Shown here in pieces: positions 13,638 through 27,100 of a DNA stretch of 64,000 nt (the stretch's first letter is position 1; every line of letters starts with the position of its first letter). The DNA is from Hydractinia symbiolongicarpus (Eukaryota > Cnidaria > Hydrozoa > Anthoathecata > Hydractiniidae). The stretch lies in assembly GCF_029227915.1 (NCBI RefSeq), contig NC_079883.1, positions 19,656,001 to 19,720,000 on the forward strand. The letters are read 5' to 3'. A model generated the notes under the pieces. It did not search any database. It was not told where the DNA came from and was given only the letters and a program-made list of their open reading frames with translations. The translations under genes and the position numbers were made by a program.

Positions 13638-14700
13638 TTATTTAATTTCCTGATATTTACATATACAAATAATGTCCCAAGAATTTCCATTTCTGTAACT
13701 TGACCTGAACTTTACACCAAGGATATCATGCTTAAGTCCAGCTCTAGCTAAGTACCAAAGGTGACCTAATTAATTGCTATTCTTTTGAAGTTTATGTTCA
13801 GTATCAAATAAGAGCTGTCATGAAAACTTGTTCTACAAACTAAAACTGCTGTGTGATTTTTAGCAGGACAGAGTAACAACGGGCTGTTTCTGCTGTTTTT
13901 ATTTAAACCGAAGTTGCAATAAATGTTTTTTGGAAAATGTATTACGCCTATTTTTGATCTTTCATGAGAACTTTTCCAGTAAAGTAAAGCAATGTTACAG
14001 GAGTCTTTTTATTTTCACAGTTAAAAACTGCGTTTATTTTTATTTTTAAATGTTACAACTTTTCCACAAAATAAAATTGTTGAGTGATTGTTTTAGCTGC
14101 GTAGATAACAACAGGCTGTTTACTCTCTGTTTATTTGAAGCAAAGTATTTTGAAAATGGGTATTATGCTTATACGGATGTGCGACACAGTATACTTGTAC
14201 TAAGCGCTTAGCCTAGTGTTAACGTCAGGCTTTTATCTGTGTTTCAATATAACTGAAGTTGCACTAATGTTTTTTTTCATAACGCTAATAAACGCTCACA
14301 GGATAACATAGTCACTTGTAGCTTAACCCAGCGTTTCTTAAAAAAGGTTTATTAACTAGTCTATTTGTGCTGTAAATTCCTAAGTGTATATAATATTTTG
14401 TGCATTCTTTCAAGCCCTGTTGGTCTAATGGTCATAAATTAATTTAAATCGCATCAGATTTAAAGAACGAATCATCTTCTTCGTCACTTAAAAATAGTCC
14501 TTTTCCATCATATTCTACAACACGAGTATATCAAAAATGATTTTTTTTCACGATAAACAGAAATAAAAATGAAATAAAAAAACAGTGAATTCACCTATTT
14601 TAAAATTGCTTGAATCAATCTTTTTCCATGATAATAGGTCATAGATTAAAAATTATAACAAAAGTATAATTTTAAAGAAGCCAATGCGTTCGAGAAAATC
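13638..14700. other. Non-coding AT-rich interval
   Basis: No gene recognised. A phrase like TTTAAACYGAAGTTGCA-TAAATGTTTTTT recurs with variations near 13,905, 14,130 and 14,255, so an old repeat is likely. A tRNA A-box-like TGGTCTAATGG near 14,422 is not backed by a full tRNA fold. Confidence 0.4.
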
Positions 14701-15019
14701 AAGTTTTCGCGCGTCTCATGAATCATCGAGACAAGAATGGTCCCATATGTCAGCTACTCAAATTTCTAAAGTTAGTCGCCGAGCAAAATAGGACCTCCGA
14801 CCTGGCACTTGTTATTACAAATACAAAATCAATATATAAAGGGATGCGGAGCGGGAACAGGTCCCTATGTTCGCGAGCGAACTATTTACATCATATTCTA
14901 TCACAAATATGGAGAGAAGTTTTACCTGCTCCAATAGACAGTTTAAGTAAGATCTTAAAAAAGGTTCCTCGAGGAAAATGCAATCTCGTCCCCAGAGCTT
15001 CTTTTTCACTTTTTGATAT

Positions 15020-16690
15020 ATGCATGCTGACGCGGCCCCAGCCACTATTGGATTGCGAAAAAGTAAGTATGAAGAGAAAAAAAGTAAGTATGAAGTAATT
15101 AAAGGAAGTATCAACTCAGTTAAATATTCATCTAGTTGGAAAACGGGGAAAGTAAAATGTTTATTTAAGAAAGGTTCGAAACAAGACTGTGATAATTATC
15201 GCCCTGTAACACTGTGAAGCATTCCTAGTAAGATCTTTGAGAATATGCTTTCAGCTCAAATAGACAATCATCTTAACCAATTCAACCTCATAAGTGAACA
15301 CCAGTGGGGTTTTCAGCTAAATAGATCAACAGAATATGCCCTATTACACATGACTGAGATATGGCAACAAGCCATTGATCAAGGAAAGATTGTTGCTGCT
15401 CTGTTCATCGATTATAGGAAAGCATTTGACTTTGTTTCACATAATATCTTGAAAAAGAAATTGATAGCTTCTGGAATTTCAGGAAATATGTCTTCTTTGC
15501 TTAGTGACTACCTTAGTAAACGAAATCAGTTTACTGTTGTGAACGGACAGAAATCAGTTTTAGAGGAAGTGGAGTTTGGAGTACCTCAAGGCTCACTACT
15601 TGGTCCTCGTTTTTTCTCCATTGATTCCAATGATCTGCCTGATAACGTTGTTGATGGTGAGACTGATATGTTTGCTGGTGATTTAACATCGTTTTGTATC
15701 ACAGGTTCGTTTGAACAAGCTTTTCTTGAAATCCAAAGAGTATTAAATCAAGTTAGCAAGTGGGCTTCTCTGAACGGCTTCAATATTCATGCAGGTAAAA
15801 CAGAAATTATGTTTATGTCTCATCAACAGTTCATCGGACCATATCCACATTTTAAATTGAATGAAAATACAATTAGTGTTACCAGCTCCAGAAAATGTCT
15901 TGGTCTTATCATTGACAATAAACTGTCTTGAAATGACCAGGTACATAAATTATGTAAAGATTTTCGATCAAAGGTAAAGAAACTATACTCGATGAGGGTT
16001 ATGGAACCTGGTAATTCGAAATCGATTTATTTTGGTGGAATACTTCCATCTGTGCTGTATGTTATAAGTGTTTGGGGTAAGTTCGTCTACGCTTATGAAC
16101 CCAATAGAAAGTATTCATTTAAAAGCTGTCAGGTTCATCGGTAGAATCAAAAAGAATGTGAGCGATGAAACTGTTCTTAAAACATGTAATTGGAAACAAG
16201 TTAGCTGGTAATGCAAGTGACGTTTTGCGTGTTTAACATATAACATTTACAACGAATTGTCACCATCTCCTTTAGCATCTCTAGTTGAAAAACGATCGAC
16301 CACTCGCTGTACTAGAAAAAGTATGCTCATCAAACAGCCACAATTTAAAACTATTCGATATAAAACATCGTTTCGTTATAGAGCCTCGGTATTGTGGAAC
16401 AATCTAGCAGATGATATAAAACGGAAATCGTATGAAACCTTCAAACTAGACCTAACAAAAGACGTTTCAATCCTGAATGAAATTCAGTTTCAAACCTTTA
16501 TTTCTGGTAAAGCACTAGATGATGCTTATGAGTAATATTAAACTACAGAGTTTCATGCAATGTTCATTTAATTTCATGTGCTTGTATATAATGTATTGTT
16601 TTAAATTTTATATTTTCAGGAGGTACACATCAGTTTTTAAACTGCCATTGTAACTAACCTTCTTTAACAAATAAATTATCTATCTATCAA
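15020..16690 (+). pseudogene. Decayed LINE (CR1/L2/Rex-like) reverse transcriptase
   Basis: The reverse-transcriptase domain of a non-LTR retrotransposon is readable from about 15,115. It shows NYRPVTL, LFIDYRKAFDFVSH, GVPQGSLLGP and, from about 15,756, an SKWASLNGFNIHAGKTE block. The catalytic box that should read FADD or YADD is FAGD (near 15,673). A TGA interrupts the start (15,216) and another stop follows DNKLS (15,929). The C-terminal region is at 16,257-16,535. The 3' end is a TATC repeat near 16,672-16,690, as in CR1/L2-type elements. It is 5'-truncated with no endonuclease, so it is dead. Confidence 0.85.
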
Positions 16691-16953
16691 TCTAAGCCCT
16701 GGGAAAAGATATTTACAATATGCATTTGTTTTCAGAGCGTATAAACAGCAAACATTTTGCAGCATAGATTACCTTACTGGTTTCTATCATTTAACGCACT
16801 TTTCCGTTTTCGGCTTTTTCTGTTTGTTTAACAAAAAATCTAAAAAAATCAGAGAAGGAGAATCACAAAATCCGAATACGCGCTTAGTAAAAAGTCTTGA
16901 AAACACTTTCATACAAAGCAGAAATAAAGGTTAACTGAGCAATGTTGTGTGTA

Positions 16954-17775
16954 CAGTGGAACCTCTATTAACGGTCAACTCAATACATCGGTCACCTCCT
17001 CATAAGCGGCCAGAAAAGAAAATCCCTGCCGAATTCATGGTCAAACTCTTATAAAAAACCCTCCATACATGGGTCACCTCCAATCAACGGCCTAACGGCC
17101 ACTTTTTATTGTCCCAACGTCTAATTTCACCTCTATTAACGGTCAAACACAATCTTTATGCAAGCAAATGAACATAAAAATAAAAACAATTGTTTTTTTA
17201 TTTACAATAGGTATATTTCTTCATAATATGTCATGTTTGAAATTTTCTACTGAGGTCAGTAGCATGTGAAAGGATCTTTTTCGTAACTTGCTCTATCCAC
17301 TTTAACGCTTTCACATGTCCCCTTGCTTGATATGTTACGGGTATTTCAAGTCTTAAACCAACCCCTTACTTTCTTTCCAGTAACAGTACATAATATGGTA
17401 GATCTAGGCAGTGAAAGGAAGTTTGAAAAAGCCTTGCTCAAACCCAGAGGAGCATACCCTACAACATATGAATTACGCATGATGGAAACAGCGAAGGCAT
17501 CATGAGGAATAACAGTTTCTCGCGTACAAACTAATATTTCTCCATCAAATGGGTTCCAGATGTTCATGCGTGATTGTAGATTGTACTGATAAGATACATG
17601 TATTTACTTGTGTTTATTTTGATCATGAATCATTCTTTGAGCACCTCCCACCTCTCCCGACCAGACTTTTTGATAAAAAAAGTCTGGTCGGGAGAGGTGG
17701 GAGGATCGGTCACCTCTAATGCAACGGCCACTAAGCTGGGTACCCCAAAGTGGACGCTAGAGCATTCTGGCTATT
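16954..17775. mobile_element. Possible pogo/Tigger-type non-autonomous element
   Basis: Begins TACAGTGGAACCTCTATTAA, a terminus style typical of pogo/Tigger elements, followed by repeated CGGTCACCTC and CGGCCA blocks. Related blocks recur at 17,706-17,735, after the perfect hairpin. The right terminus is not clear. The open frames inside show no transposase motif. Confidence 0.45.
17644..17704. repeat. Perfect 28-bp inverted repeat with 5-nt loop
   Basis: Left arm 17644-17671 (begins CCTCCCACCTCTCCC) and right arm 17677-17704 are exact reverse complements separated by GATAA. The arms are GC-richer than the surroundings. It may be a recent fold-back duplication or the product of hairpin-primed repair. 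Confidence 0.95.
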
Positions 17776-19350
17776 GGCCTGCATAGCAGTGTCTTCAAAT
17801 TTGATGAATCGAACATAACATCGATGAATTGAACCAAACCATAACGTAACGGACAACATTGTTTTTCAGGAGCTTTTTCTTGTTGTACAAACAGTAGAAA
17901 CAACGTCATTATTTTTCACAGTTTGTATATTTTATTCTCAGAGTTAAATTATAAAGAAACTGAATAAACATACAAAAAGGATGTGTTTATATTTTACAAA
18001 AACAAATTTAAAGTTCTCCTCCTACTACTGATGTTGCAGTTTAAAAAGTTTACGAGGACTATTCTTTCCCAAAACAACGGCCAACGTTATATTCAGGTTG
18101 CGCAATCTGTAAAAAAGATACAAAGAAAGAAAAAGTAGATTCGGACGATCCGTTTATAGAAAACTCTCACGTCAACACGCTTTATTGGTAAAGATGATTT
18201 TTTTTATCTTTACTGTTTATTCGTATCACAAAAGTTGAAAGAAAATCGTTAAAAATCCCAATTCATTTATCTAGCATACTTATCAGAAATTTCAAAAAAC
18301 TGCAGATCAAGTTAAAGTTATCTTTCCCTGCTTGTGTCTTAAGTAGAAAATTTTAGCCAACGGTTGCCTCTGTACAAAGACTGATATCAAACTTTATTCG
18401 AACTACCAACCTTATTTGACATTCCATTTGAGATGATGCTATATAATTCAAATCATTTGTTGTTCTTTGTGACGTCTTTGTGACGTAAAAAATCTTTTTT
18501 GAAATTGTGTGAAAATGTTTTTCGAAATAGTAAAAATGTTATTTGAAAAGGTGAAAATGTTATTCGAAATGGTAAAAATGTTATTCAAAATGTTGAAAAT
18601 GTTTGCCGAGAAACAGTAAAAATGTTTCCCGAGAGATGGTGAAAATGTTTCTCTAAAGAGAACTGGGAGGAGTTAAGGTCTGGTGCTGAGTACAAAGGCG
18701 GTACCCTCAAGTTCCTTTTTTTAGCAGGAAAAGTAAAGTAAAGAGAATGAAATGGACAGTCCAGGGAATAGTCCATGGACATTGTCCTTTAGCTTTATTA
18801 TATATTCATCATGTTTTGCTCTGAGTGTGGATTGCAGTTGACTGGAAAATTTTGTGGTCATACTTCAACTACTTGATTGATTTTCTGGGAATGTCGCCAC
18901 CTGAGAACTTCCACTCGGCCAAGCATTTGTATACCGTCATGTTATCACATGCGGAAAAATAAAGATGAACTTCTCTTTGTGTTACTTCTTTTTTAGAGTT
19001 AAATAATTGCATATTCGCCCATGTTGAATCCCTATTGACACTTTCTCCAGTAATAACTACTAGGAGTTTAAAGGAGCGAGAATTTTTTTTTCGTTTTTTC
19101 GTTAAAGTCTGTTTTCTAATAGGTAGCGAAGCGGTCGTTTACTATGAAACTCTGTATTCTGATTGATTAGCGTCCTGAATCTGCGGCGCAAAAGTAAAAA
19201 CTTGTCCCAACAATAGTTCGCCTGGGTGGGGCTGTGTGTACTGGGTAAAAGGGGGTAAATCTGTAACTCTGGAATTTTGCTAAAATAGCTAATTTCTAAT
19301 TAATTCACCTATCAAATACCAATTCGGTTGTATTTTCTGGAGATTAAATA
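17776..19350. other. Non-coding AT-rich interval
   Basis: No gene recognised. Around 18,500-18,655 a short phrase, GTGAAAATGTTATTCGAAA and variants, is repeated about seven times as a degenerate 22-24-bp tandem repeat. Confidence 0.5.
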
Positions 19351-19351
19351 T

Positions 19352-19850
19352 ATAAATAGTTGTTAGGCAGTGGAAAATCCACGGGTTCACCCGTCCTTTT
19401 TATACCGCATTGCGTCTTTCTTGCTATTGCGCAGCTAAGCTACCATTTTGCGTGACAGACAGACAGACGTGTATGGGTATTATAATATAGACTAGTCGTT
19501 AGCCCGTGGAAAAATCCACGGGTTCGCCCGTCCTTTAAATTTACTCGTGGCAACAAAGTGGATAAAAATATATCGCATTTGATATTCGTGCTTCCGTAAC
19601 ATCATTTTCTAACTCAGTGGGGGTCCGCGCAAAGACAGACAGACGACGGCTATTATTATAGAGACTAGTCGTTTAACCCGTGGAACAACCCACGGGAATT
19701 AGCCGACGCAATTATTTCGCGCACCTGTTATAAATTATTTCGCGCACCTTTTATGAGATTACTCTGTGGTAGCCATGGTTCCTGGAAATATACACTTATA
19801 GGCACGAAAGCAGTGTAAACTACACATTTTTTTATAGTATAGATTATCGG
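19352..19850 (+). repeat. Head-to-tail array of TC...CTAG repeat units
   Basis: Three adjoining units. Each begins with a hairpin of type CCCGTGGAAAAATCCACGGG about nine bases from its start. The full middle unit runs 19496-19668, beginning TCGTTAGCCCGTGG and ending TATAGAGACTAG. The TC start and CTAG end match the Helitron rule (TC...CTRR), though a canonical 3' hairpin is not obvious. The same family forms a longer array at 49.2-50.4 kb. Confidence 0.65.
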
Positions 19851-20519
19851 AAGTAGTGTTACGCCGCTTTTTTGTAAAATTCATATATTTAAGAATAACT
19901 GACGCATTTTTACGACCTGATTGAGGTTAAGAAAGAGGCCTTTCTTGCAAATAGCTTTTAAAGAACCAAATTTGACTTTTTCTTACACTTTTTGTTCAGT
20001 TAAAAACATAATAAGTTTCGGCAAAAAAAATTAAGCACATTCAGCTTTATTGTTGTCAAAAAAAATAAAAATGGTTGAAGATGAAACAAAATTTTACAAA
20101 ATAATATTCAAATTCATGTTTAGAAGAAACAAAAAATCACTTATTAAATCCTTCTAAAATTTATTGTTCTCCTCCTATTATCAAAAACTTGTTTTTGTTA
20201 ATTTCCCTTCAAAGGCGCGAATAATTAAAGCTTCTTCAATGAAATAGGCAACGCAATGTTAATTGTCCGCAATTTTGTTTGCCCGTGTAGTTATTTATAA
20301 CTAAGAAACTGCATCGAAGGAACAATAAAAGTTAATTAACCATGAATTTTGCATAAAAAACTTTTTAAATTATACTTTTGAACTACGCAAAAACAAAATA
20401 AAAATAAAACTTTAAAATAGCGTAGCAAAAAGATCAGAGAGCTGCACGCAATTTCGTGCGTGGTTAATAATGCAAGTCGCTTTTGACGCACGAACAGACC
20501 AGACGGAATACGGCTATTA

Positions 20520-20815
20520 TTAAGGGAGGTTTTCACGAAGCGAATTGAACGGCGAATTCGATGGCGAATTCGCTTTTTAATTTTCACGACAAAATAAATA
20601 AGGCGCCAAATTCATTGTTTACATTAGTTAACCGCGTTCTGATTGGTCAAAAACTAGCAGCGAAACCTTTAGCCGCTAAAACGTAGGAACTTTTTCTACT
20701 TTTCAGCGAAGCGAATATTTCGATGCAAAATCAAAACAAAACTGCGCATGCTCAGGTATAATTCGCCGTCGAATTCGCCGTTCAATTCGCTTCGTAAAAA
20801 TCCCCCTTTAAAGAG
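20520..20815. mobile_element. MITE with about 45-bp inverted repeats
   Basis: The left end, AGGGAGGTTTTCACGAAGCG, is matched on the opposite strand by AGGGGGATTTTTACGAAGCG, and both continue AATTGAACGGCGAATTCG. The TA/TTA-like edges fit a Harbinger- or mariner-type target. No coding capacity. Confidence 0.8.
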
Positions 20816-21139
20816 ATAATACGCCAAAATGGGCTCCGCGCGCTCAGCAAAAAATAATACGCGCTTAAATGCTAAATGGGCTCCGCTGCGCTCGCTTCGC
20901 TTAGCTCCGCAAAGAATACATACAATGTAAACACTGAGCTGTGATAATGTAAACATGGGGGCGCGATTTCGTTACGACAAGGCATGTTGAGCTTTATTTG
21001 TCAGATTTTTACTTTGTACGCGTAGCCGCTTAATTTTTGGGTTCCATACATAAATTTTTTGTTTCAAAATGAAGTTAATAAACGACTTTTTTTTACCATA
21101 AATGCTTTGGTATAAATTTTGTATGTTTAGGTGTTAAAT

Positions 21140-24100
21140 ATGACTCGTAGTGCAAAAGATTTACGGGCTATTATAAATATGTCCAAATTATCAATTCAAG
21201 ATTACAGTTCTGATAGTATTTCGAGTGAAGATGATCCATCTGATCTTTCAAATTACTTATCATCTCGACCAAGTTCTGCTATGGGCGCAAGCAGTTTTGC
21301 TACAGTTACCGAATTAACTAGACCTGGTTCTTTGTGCCAAAAAAGAACATTGTTTTATACAAATTTTAATGAAAAAGATTTCAGACCGAATACAGAACCT
21401 GCTAAAAACAAGGCGTCTGATATATTCCATCACCTTCCCCATTCTGCTGGTAGAAGTACTGGTTCTTTGGATGAAAAAAAGATTTTAATTTTTCCTAGTA
21501 AATATATGCCAATCCCTCCTATATCAAATAACTTATTAAAGGAATTTGATGCAGCATCTTTAGGGAAGGATGCTGTTCAGAGGGGTAAAGATTTTGATAG
21601 GTGGTTTCAGTACTTAGATGGTACAATTGTTGGTGTCTGGTTACAAGAAAGCAACAATATGTTAAATCACCTTAATGATTTTGTCAAAACAGGAAATAAT
21701 TATGTAGAACTAGTTCACTTTTTCTTAACAAATCTTCCTTTTGAAAAATACTGCAAGTTGTTAGACCTAGAATTTTCCATTATAATGGACCAGTTAAACT
21801 TTGCTTTTCAATCTGGCAATGAGAACTTAAGTAACAAAGACTTGCGTATCATTATGAATAGTGTTCTGAAAGAATATCCAAAAGCATTCAATCAACGTAA
21901 AAAAGGAATCGAGCTATTGTTGGATATTATTTCAATTTTCTGTAGTGACAAAGGTGAGCGTTACAGAAAACTCTTGCAAAACATTAAATGCTCAACACAG
22001 AATAAACAAACTGTCAAGTGGTTGTTAGCTCTTCGTGCATTTGGCTTAATTAGTTTCGTATCTGGAGTGTTAAAATTTTTTGAAAATGTGTTATCGTTAC
22101 AACAAAATTTCTCAGAAGCTATTCCAATACAGAAACAGTCTGTTGATATGAATAGTTGCTGTATTGAAGCTGTGCGTAAAGATTATAGTGATGTTGTTGA
22201 CTATCTAATTGCTCATCAGAATGTTGAAATTGATAAAGTGGTTGATAATAGCAATCGAAATCTAATTTTCATTGCTGCAATCGAAGGAAATATTGGCATG
22301 ATGCATCATTTAAACAAGGTAAGTGTTAGAAATGTAGTAGTAACACTCTACCAAACAAGGACACTTTTATTGCTTAAGAAGAAAACAAGGACAGAATATT
22401 ATTACGGTTTTATTGAATATATTTTACATGGTAATTTAGTTTCTCGATAATCATGTGTTTATTTAAATTAATATATACTGAATAAGTCTCTTTAAAAGTT
22501 AAAAGCGTTCCATTATCATTTCAGTCCTTATAATTCTTTGTAATTTTACACACCTCTTTCAGTTGTCCACAACCTTAGACATTGACAAAGCTTCAACTAA
22601 TGGGAACACTCCGTTACATTTTGTGATCAGCAAAAATGACATTGAAACAGCAACCAGTTTGCTTGATATGGGCGCCAATGTAAATATGTGGAATGCTGAG
22701 GCTGATGGTGCCACCCCACTTCACATTGCAGTAATGTTAGGTATGTAATATAAAACGAAAAGTATTAATTTCATATTTTTTTAATAAATACAATAGCACT
22801 TCATATGTTTTATATATATATATCTTTTATTAAAATGAGTAACAATTTTAGTCTACAAAGTTAATCAAATCACATTTTCTGTTTTATTGTCTTTAAAATA
22901 AACATCTTCCTCTGATAGAATGCCTTTCTATCTTTGGAGACCTCTAATATGCACCTTGCATAAAAAAAATTTTTTGGAAGGGTTTTGTGCAGCGCTTTGT
23001 AATAAATGGCTCATTTTTTATATCTGTCACGTTTTGTAATAAAAGCAGCTCATTTTCTAATAGCTGCTACTTTTTGTAATAAAAACGGCTTATTTTGTAA
23101 TAAAGCTACTATTTGGCCAATGACCTGTTGAAATCAAATGTTTTGGTGACTCTGTTGCTGGAACTGATATTTTAGTGAATGACCTGATGAAATGTTTTAA
23201 TGATTCTGGTGCTGAAATTCACGACTCTGCTTAGTGTTTTGGTGAAATCATGTTCTGATGATTCTGATGTTCTAACTAATATTTCTGCTGCGGGAACCGA
23301 TGTTTCTGGTTTCATTCATTCTAGTAAAATCAAATTTTTTGGTGATTATAGCGTTAAAACTAATGCTTTTGGTGAATGTCGTGGTGAAATCTAGTGTTGT
23401 GGTGATTCTGATGATAGCGGACGGACCACTAAAGCTGTTTCTGAAATATCAAACGTAGATTTGACATAGTTTCCACTCTCGGTGGTCAAGGTTTTCAAAG
23501 AATAGTACCGCAATATTTTAAACCTGCACATACTACAGCAGTCGGACATATTGCTAAAACCAAAGATATTGTTGTCATCATCATTCATCATTCATTCTTG
23601 GCTTAACGTCCGTTTTCCATGCTAGCATGGGTTGGACAGGGTATATTAATGACCCTCTTCCAATCTGATCTAGACTGTGTTAGATCTAAACTCAACTTCC
23701 TGTGTATCAAGTCTGTCCTTATAACCTCCTGCCAAGTCTTTCGGTCTGCCTCTGGGCTTTGCCCCAGGAACTATCAAGTCTCTACACTTTCTTACCCAAT
23801 TATCCTCCTCCATTCTTTCCAAGTGCCCCAGCCAATTCAATCTTCTTATCTGGATAACATCTTTAATTCTACGGAGACTTAGCCTGCTTCTTAGCTCATC
23901 TGAACTCTTTCTGTCTCTCAGACTGGCGTTACACATCCACCTAACCATTCTCATATCATTCCTTTCTAAACGGTTAAGATCTTCCTGCTTCACTGCCCAT
24001 GTCTCACTACCGTACAACATAACACTTCTTACACAGGCCTCATACAACCTACCTTTTACCTCAATTGACAGGACTTTGCTAGTCAACAAAGGAAGTAACT

Positions 24101-27100
24101 CTCTGAACTTTTTCCAAGCAGAACCTATCCTGCTAGTAACACTTCTTCCAACACCCCCTTCACTGCCCAACATATCACCAAAGTAACAGAAGTTCTCAAC
24201 TATCTCTAACGAGCCACTGTTGTACATCATTAAAGCTGGAAATACTTCATTCTCTATAATCTCACCTTTGCAACGATTGCATACAAACTGTATGTCAGCT
24301 CTTAACCTTCCACTAATACTACTGCACTTCTTATGTACCCAATGCTTGCAAGTCTGACAAAAAATTGAGTTACTACCAACCCCTTTCCTGCAAACTCCAC
24401 AAGGCCACTTTCCAACTACAAGGTCACACTTGGCTGCAATGCTACTAATCATGACTTTAGACTGTGTTTACCTTTAGCCCTTTCTCTTCTAGTCCTTTCT
24501 TCCACTTCCCAAACTTTTCAACTAATTCTTCCATCGACTCTGCTATGAGAACCAAATCATCTGCATACAATAACTGTAACTGTTGCATAGCATTAAAAGT
24601 TCATAAAAGAGATCAGCTGTTTTGTGTGTCTCAACCAGGGGAGAATGTAGACCACCACATCAAAGTATCAAACGTTCAAAAAATGTATTTAATAATCCAC
24701 CTAAGAGATATTTTCCTTTAATGTTTTACACATTATAAGAAAATAACCTACTGTGACCCTAATCCTTAACCCTTACGTAGCTAGGCTTTAACACAAATAA
24801 ACAAAGAAATAAACAAAGAAACTGTAGCGACAACTTTCTGCTTCTGCTTCCTTCGTTCTAACTGAGTTTTTTGTTTATACTACATGTAGCTATTCGAATT
24901 CTTTGCGAAACACTCCCATTACACCAAGTCACCTTTCTTGTTTTGGCACTCACCACACCAAGTCATCTTTCTCGTTTCAGCAATAATACGATTGATCGCT
25001 GTATCAGGCGTTCCATCGTTGTATACTTCGCCTCTCTGTAATCGATGACATTTTCATTCAACTGAAAGTTTTTGTATAATATCGTCCCCTTCCGCACCTT
25101 ACTATCTGCACTCGGAAATGTGTTATTAACGATTCCCGTTTTCCATTCTACGATGGCCCCTATGGCTCACTTCTCTTCCAAATCAAAAACACTTCTCTTC
25201 TATATAATGAAGCACTTCTCTTCTGTATTTTGACACTTCTCTTCAGTATTTTGACACTTCTCTTCTGCACTTAACACATCTTTGCATGTGGCTCTTTACA
25301 ACTTGAATTCTAAAATCTGGTCCGCAATTTTACATCATTGGTGCGTAGTTTTAACCTTTTGTGAGGTTTATTACACGGGACCAGTCCCCTCGCCATGTGA
25401 CATATTTTTTTAACCGTCGTCAAGCAAGCATGGACATGTAGTCTGTAGTACGTGAAATTGTTAAAGAGGAGCTTGAATATCTAATGTCCTGCTCGTCCCT
25501 GACAGCAACTACGATAACACCATCAGCCACAAGGTCTTCGCTGACTTGTGTAACTAACACAAGTCATGCTAGCAGTAGCAGTAGTGGTCGAACAAGTAAC
25601 GTATCAAGTAGGTTGACCCTACTAACCACCATCAATAAGAAAAAGAGTGTGAAAGGTAAAAGTAAAGCCAAAAAGGATATAACTATACAAGTGAAATGGA
25701 TGAGGGATGGAGGTATAATTTTAGTTTTTTGATTTTTTTGTTTTTTACATTAGCTTAGGCTAGAGTTTTTTAACCAATCAGGTCTTCTAACAAGAATTAT
25801 TTGGCCTGCCAAAAGATGGCAATTTATCTATATAGCTAGATGTAACTTATTGATAAAGAAACACTACTATACCTACTACTATTTCTACTAGGTGATGGCC
25901 AGTTTGTGCAAATTAAGATGTGTGATGGTGGGGGAAGTAGATTTATTAAGTTACTGGGAGATGGAGGTCAGACGTTTTACGACGTATTATTAAAATAAAC
26001 GGAAAATTTTTTCTCAAGAAGTGGCAAGAATGTGTTCAACGAACACGCTGACGACGTTGTATTCTTGAAGATCCCACAGGGTTTCCATATCAGGAAATTG
26101 AGATGCATGCATCAAGATATGCCGTGGAAAAGATTAATTTGCTAATTAATTAATTAATTTGAAATTGATGAAGAAGCGTTGGAAGAGACCATACCGTATG
26201 AGGGAAACGTGGAGGTTGACATTGGCAAGCCTGCGAAAGAAGTTAATACATTGATTACATCACTGGCATTTGAGAAGTGTGGCATAAGAAGAAATTTGAA
26301 GATCAGGCTAAATGAAGCCTGGAATGACTACTGTGGTTACCTCTGTAATCCATGGTTGAAAAGATGCTTAAATTATGCAATTGAGTTCATTGGTGAGACC
26401 GGTTTGGACTCTGGTGGCCCAAAAAGAGAATTTTTTTCGTGTAAGTATGAGAGCTCAATTGTAAGGAATTATATATATATATATGTAAGGAAGGAAAAAG
26501 GAATATTATCCGCTGCCTCGATAACTATATCAACAACTTCTTTTCGAGATGTAGTATAAACTAATGTTTTTATACTGTTTTGGTCTTCTGTAGATGTAGG
26601 CATAAAACAGTAATCACGCTTTCCAGCAACAATTGGCCTCTTTCTTGATTTGGTAATCTTTTTCAAAATTAGCTTTTTCAAAGGTAATTCAGAAAATAGT
26701 ATAGCTTCATTATTTGAACCCTCTCCAGGAACATGCCATTTTTGAAGAACATCAGTGCAAGTTTTGTCATCTCGAACTTCTTTTAAATCGAGTTCCTTAT
26801 ACTCTACTAGCTGGTATAAAGTTGCAGCTACATGTTTACAGCAGCCGCCTACGCCAGATTTACATTTGCATGTTGCATATAAAATCTCTCCAGTGCTTTG
26901 TTTTAAGTGTACATATACATCGTATTTGGCTCTTTTCATAGAAGCAGCTACATAGCACTTTACAATAAAAAGTGTATAATTTCCTTTCACATTGGGTTTA
27001 ACACGAACTCCATTGACATAATTTTCTTTAAACAACTGGTATCCAAGAATTTTGTGCTTCAAAGCACCTCTAACACGATTGTCCAGAGCTATAGTGCCAT

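Noticed and set aside
14420-14480. tRNA-like sequence with an A-box-like TGGTCTAATGG
   Set aside because: A 5-bp stem resembling an anticodon arm is present, but its loop is one base short, the B box has a mismatch and no acceptor stem closes. At most it is an old SINE relic.
20336-20956. Minus-strand frames around the 20.5-kb MITE
   Set aside because: They run through the MITE inverted repeats and AT-rich flanks without any domain.
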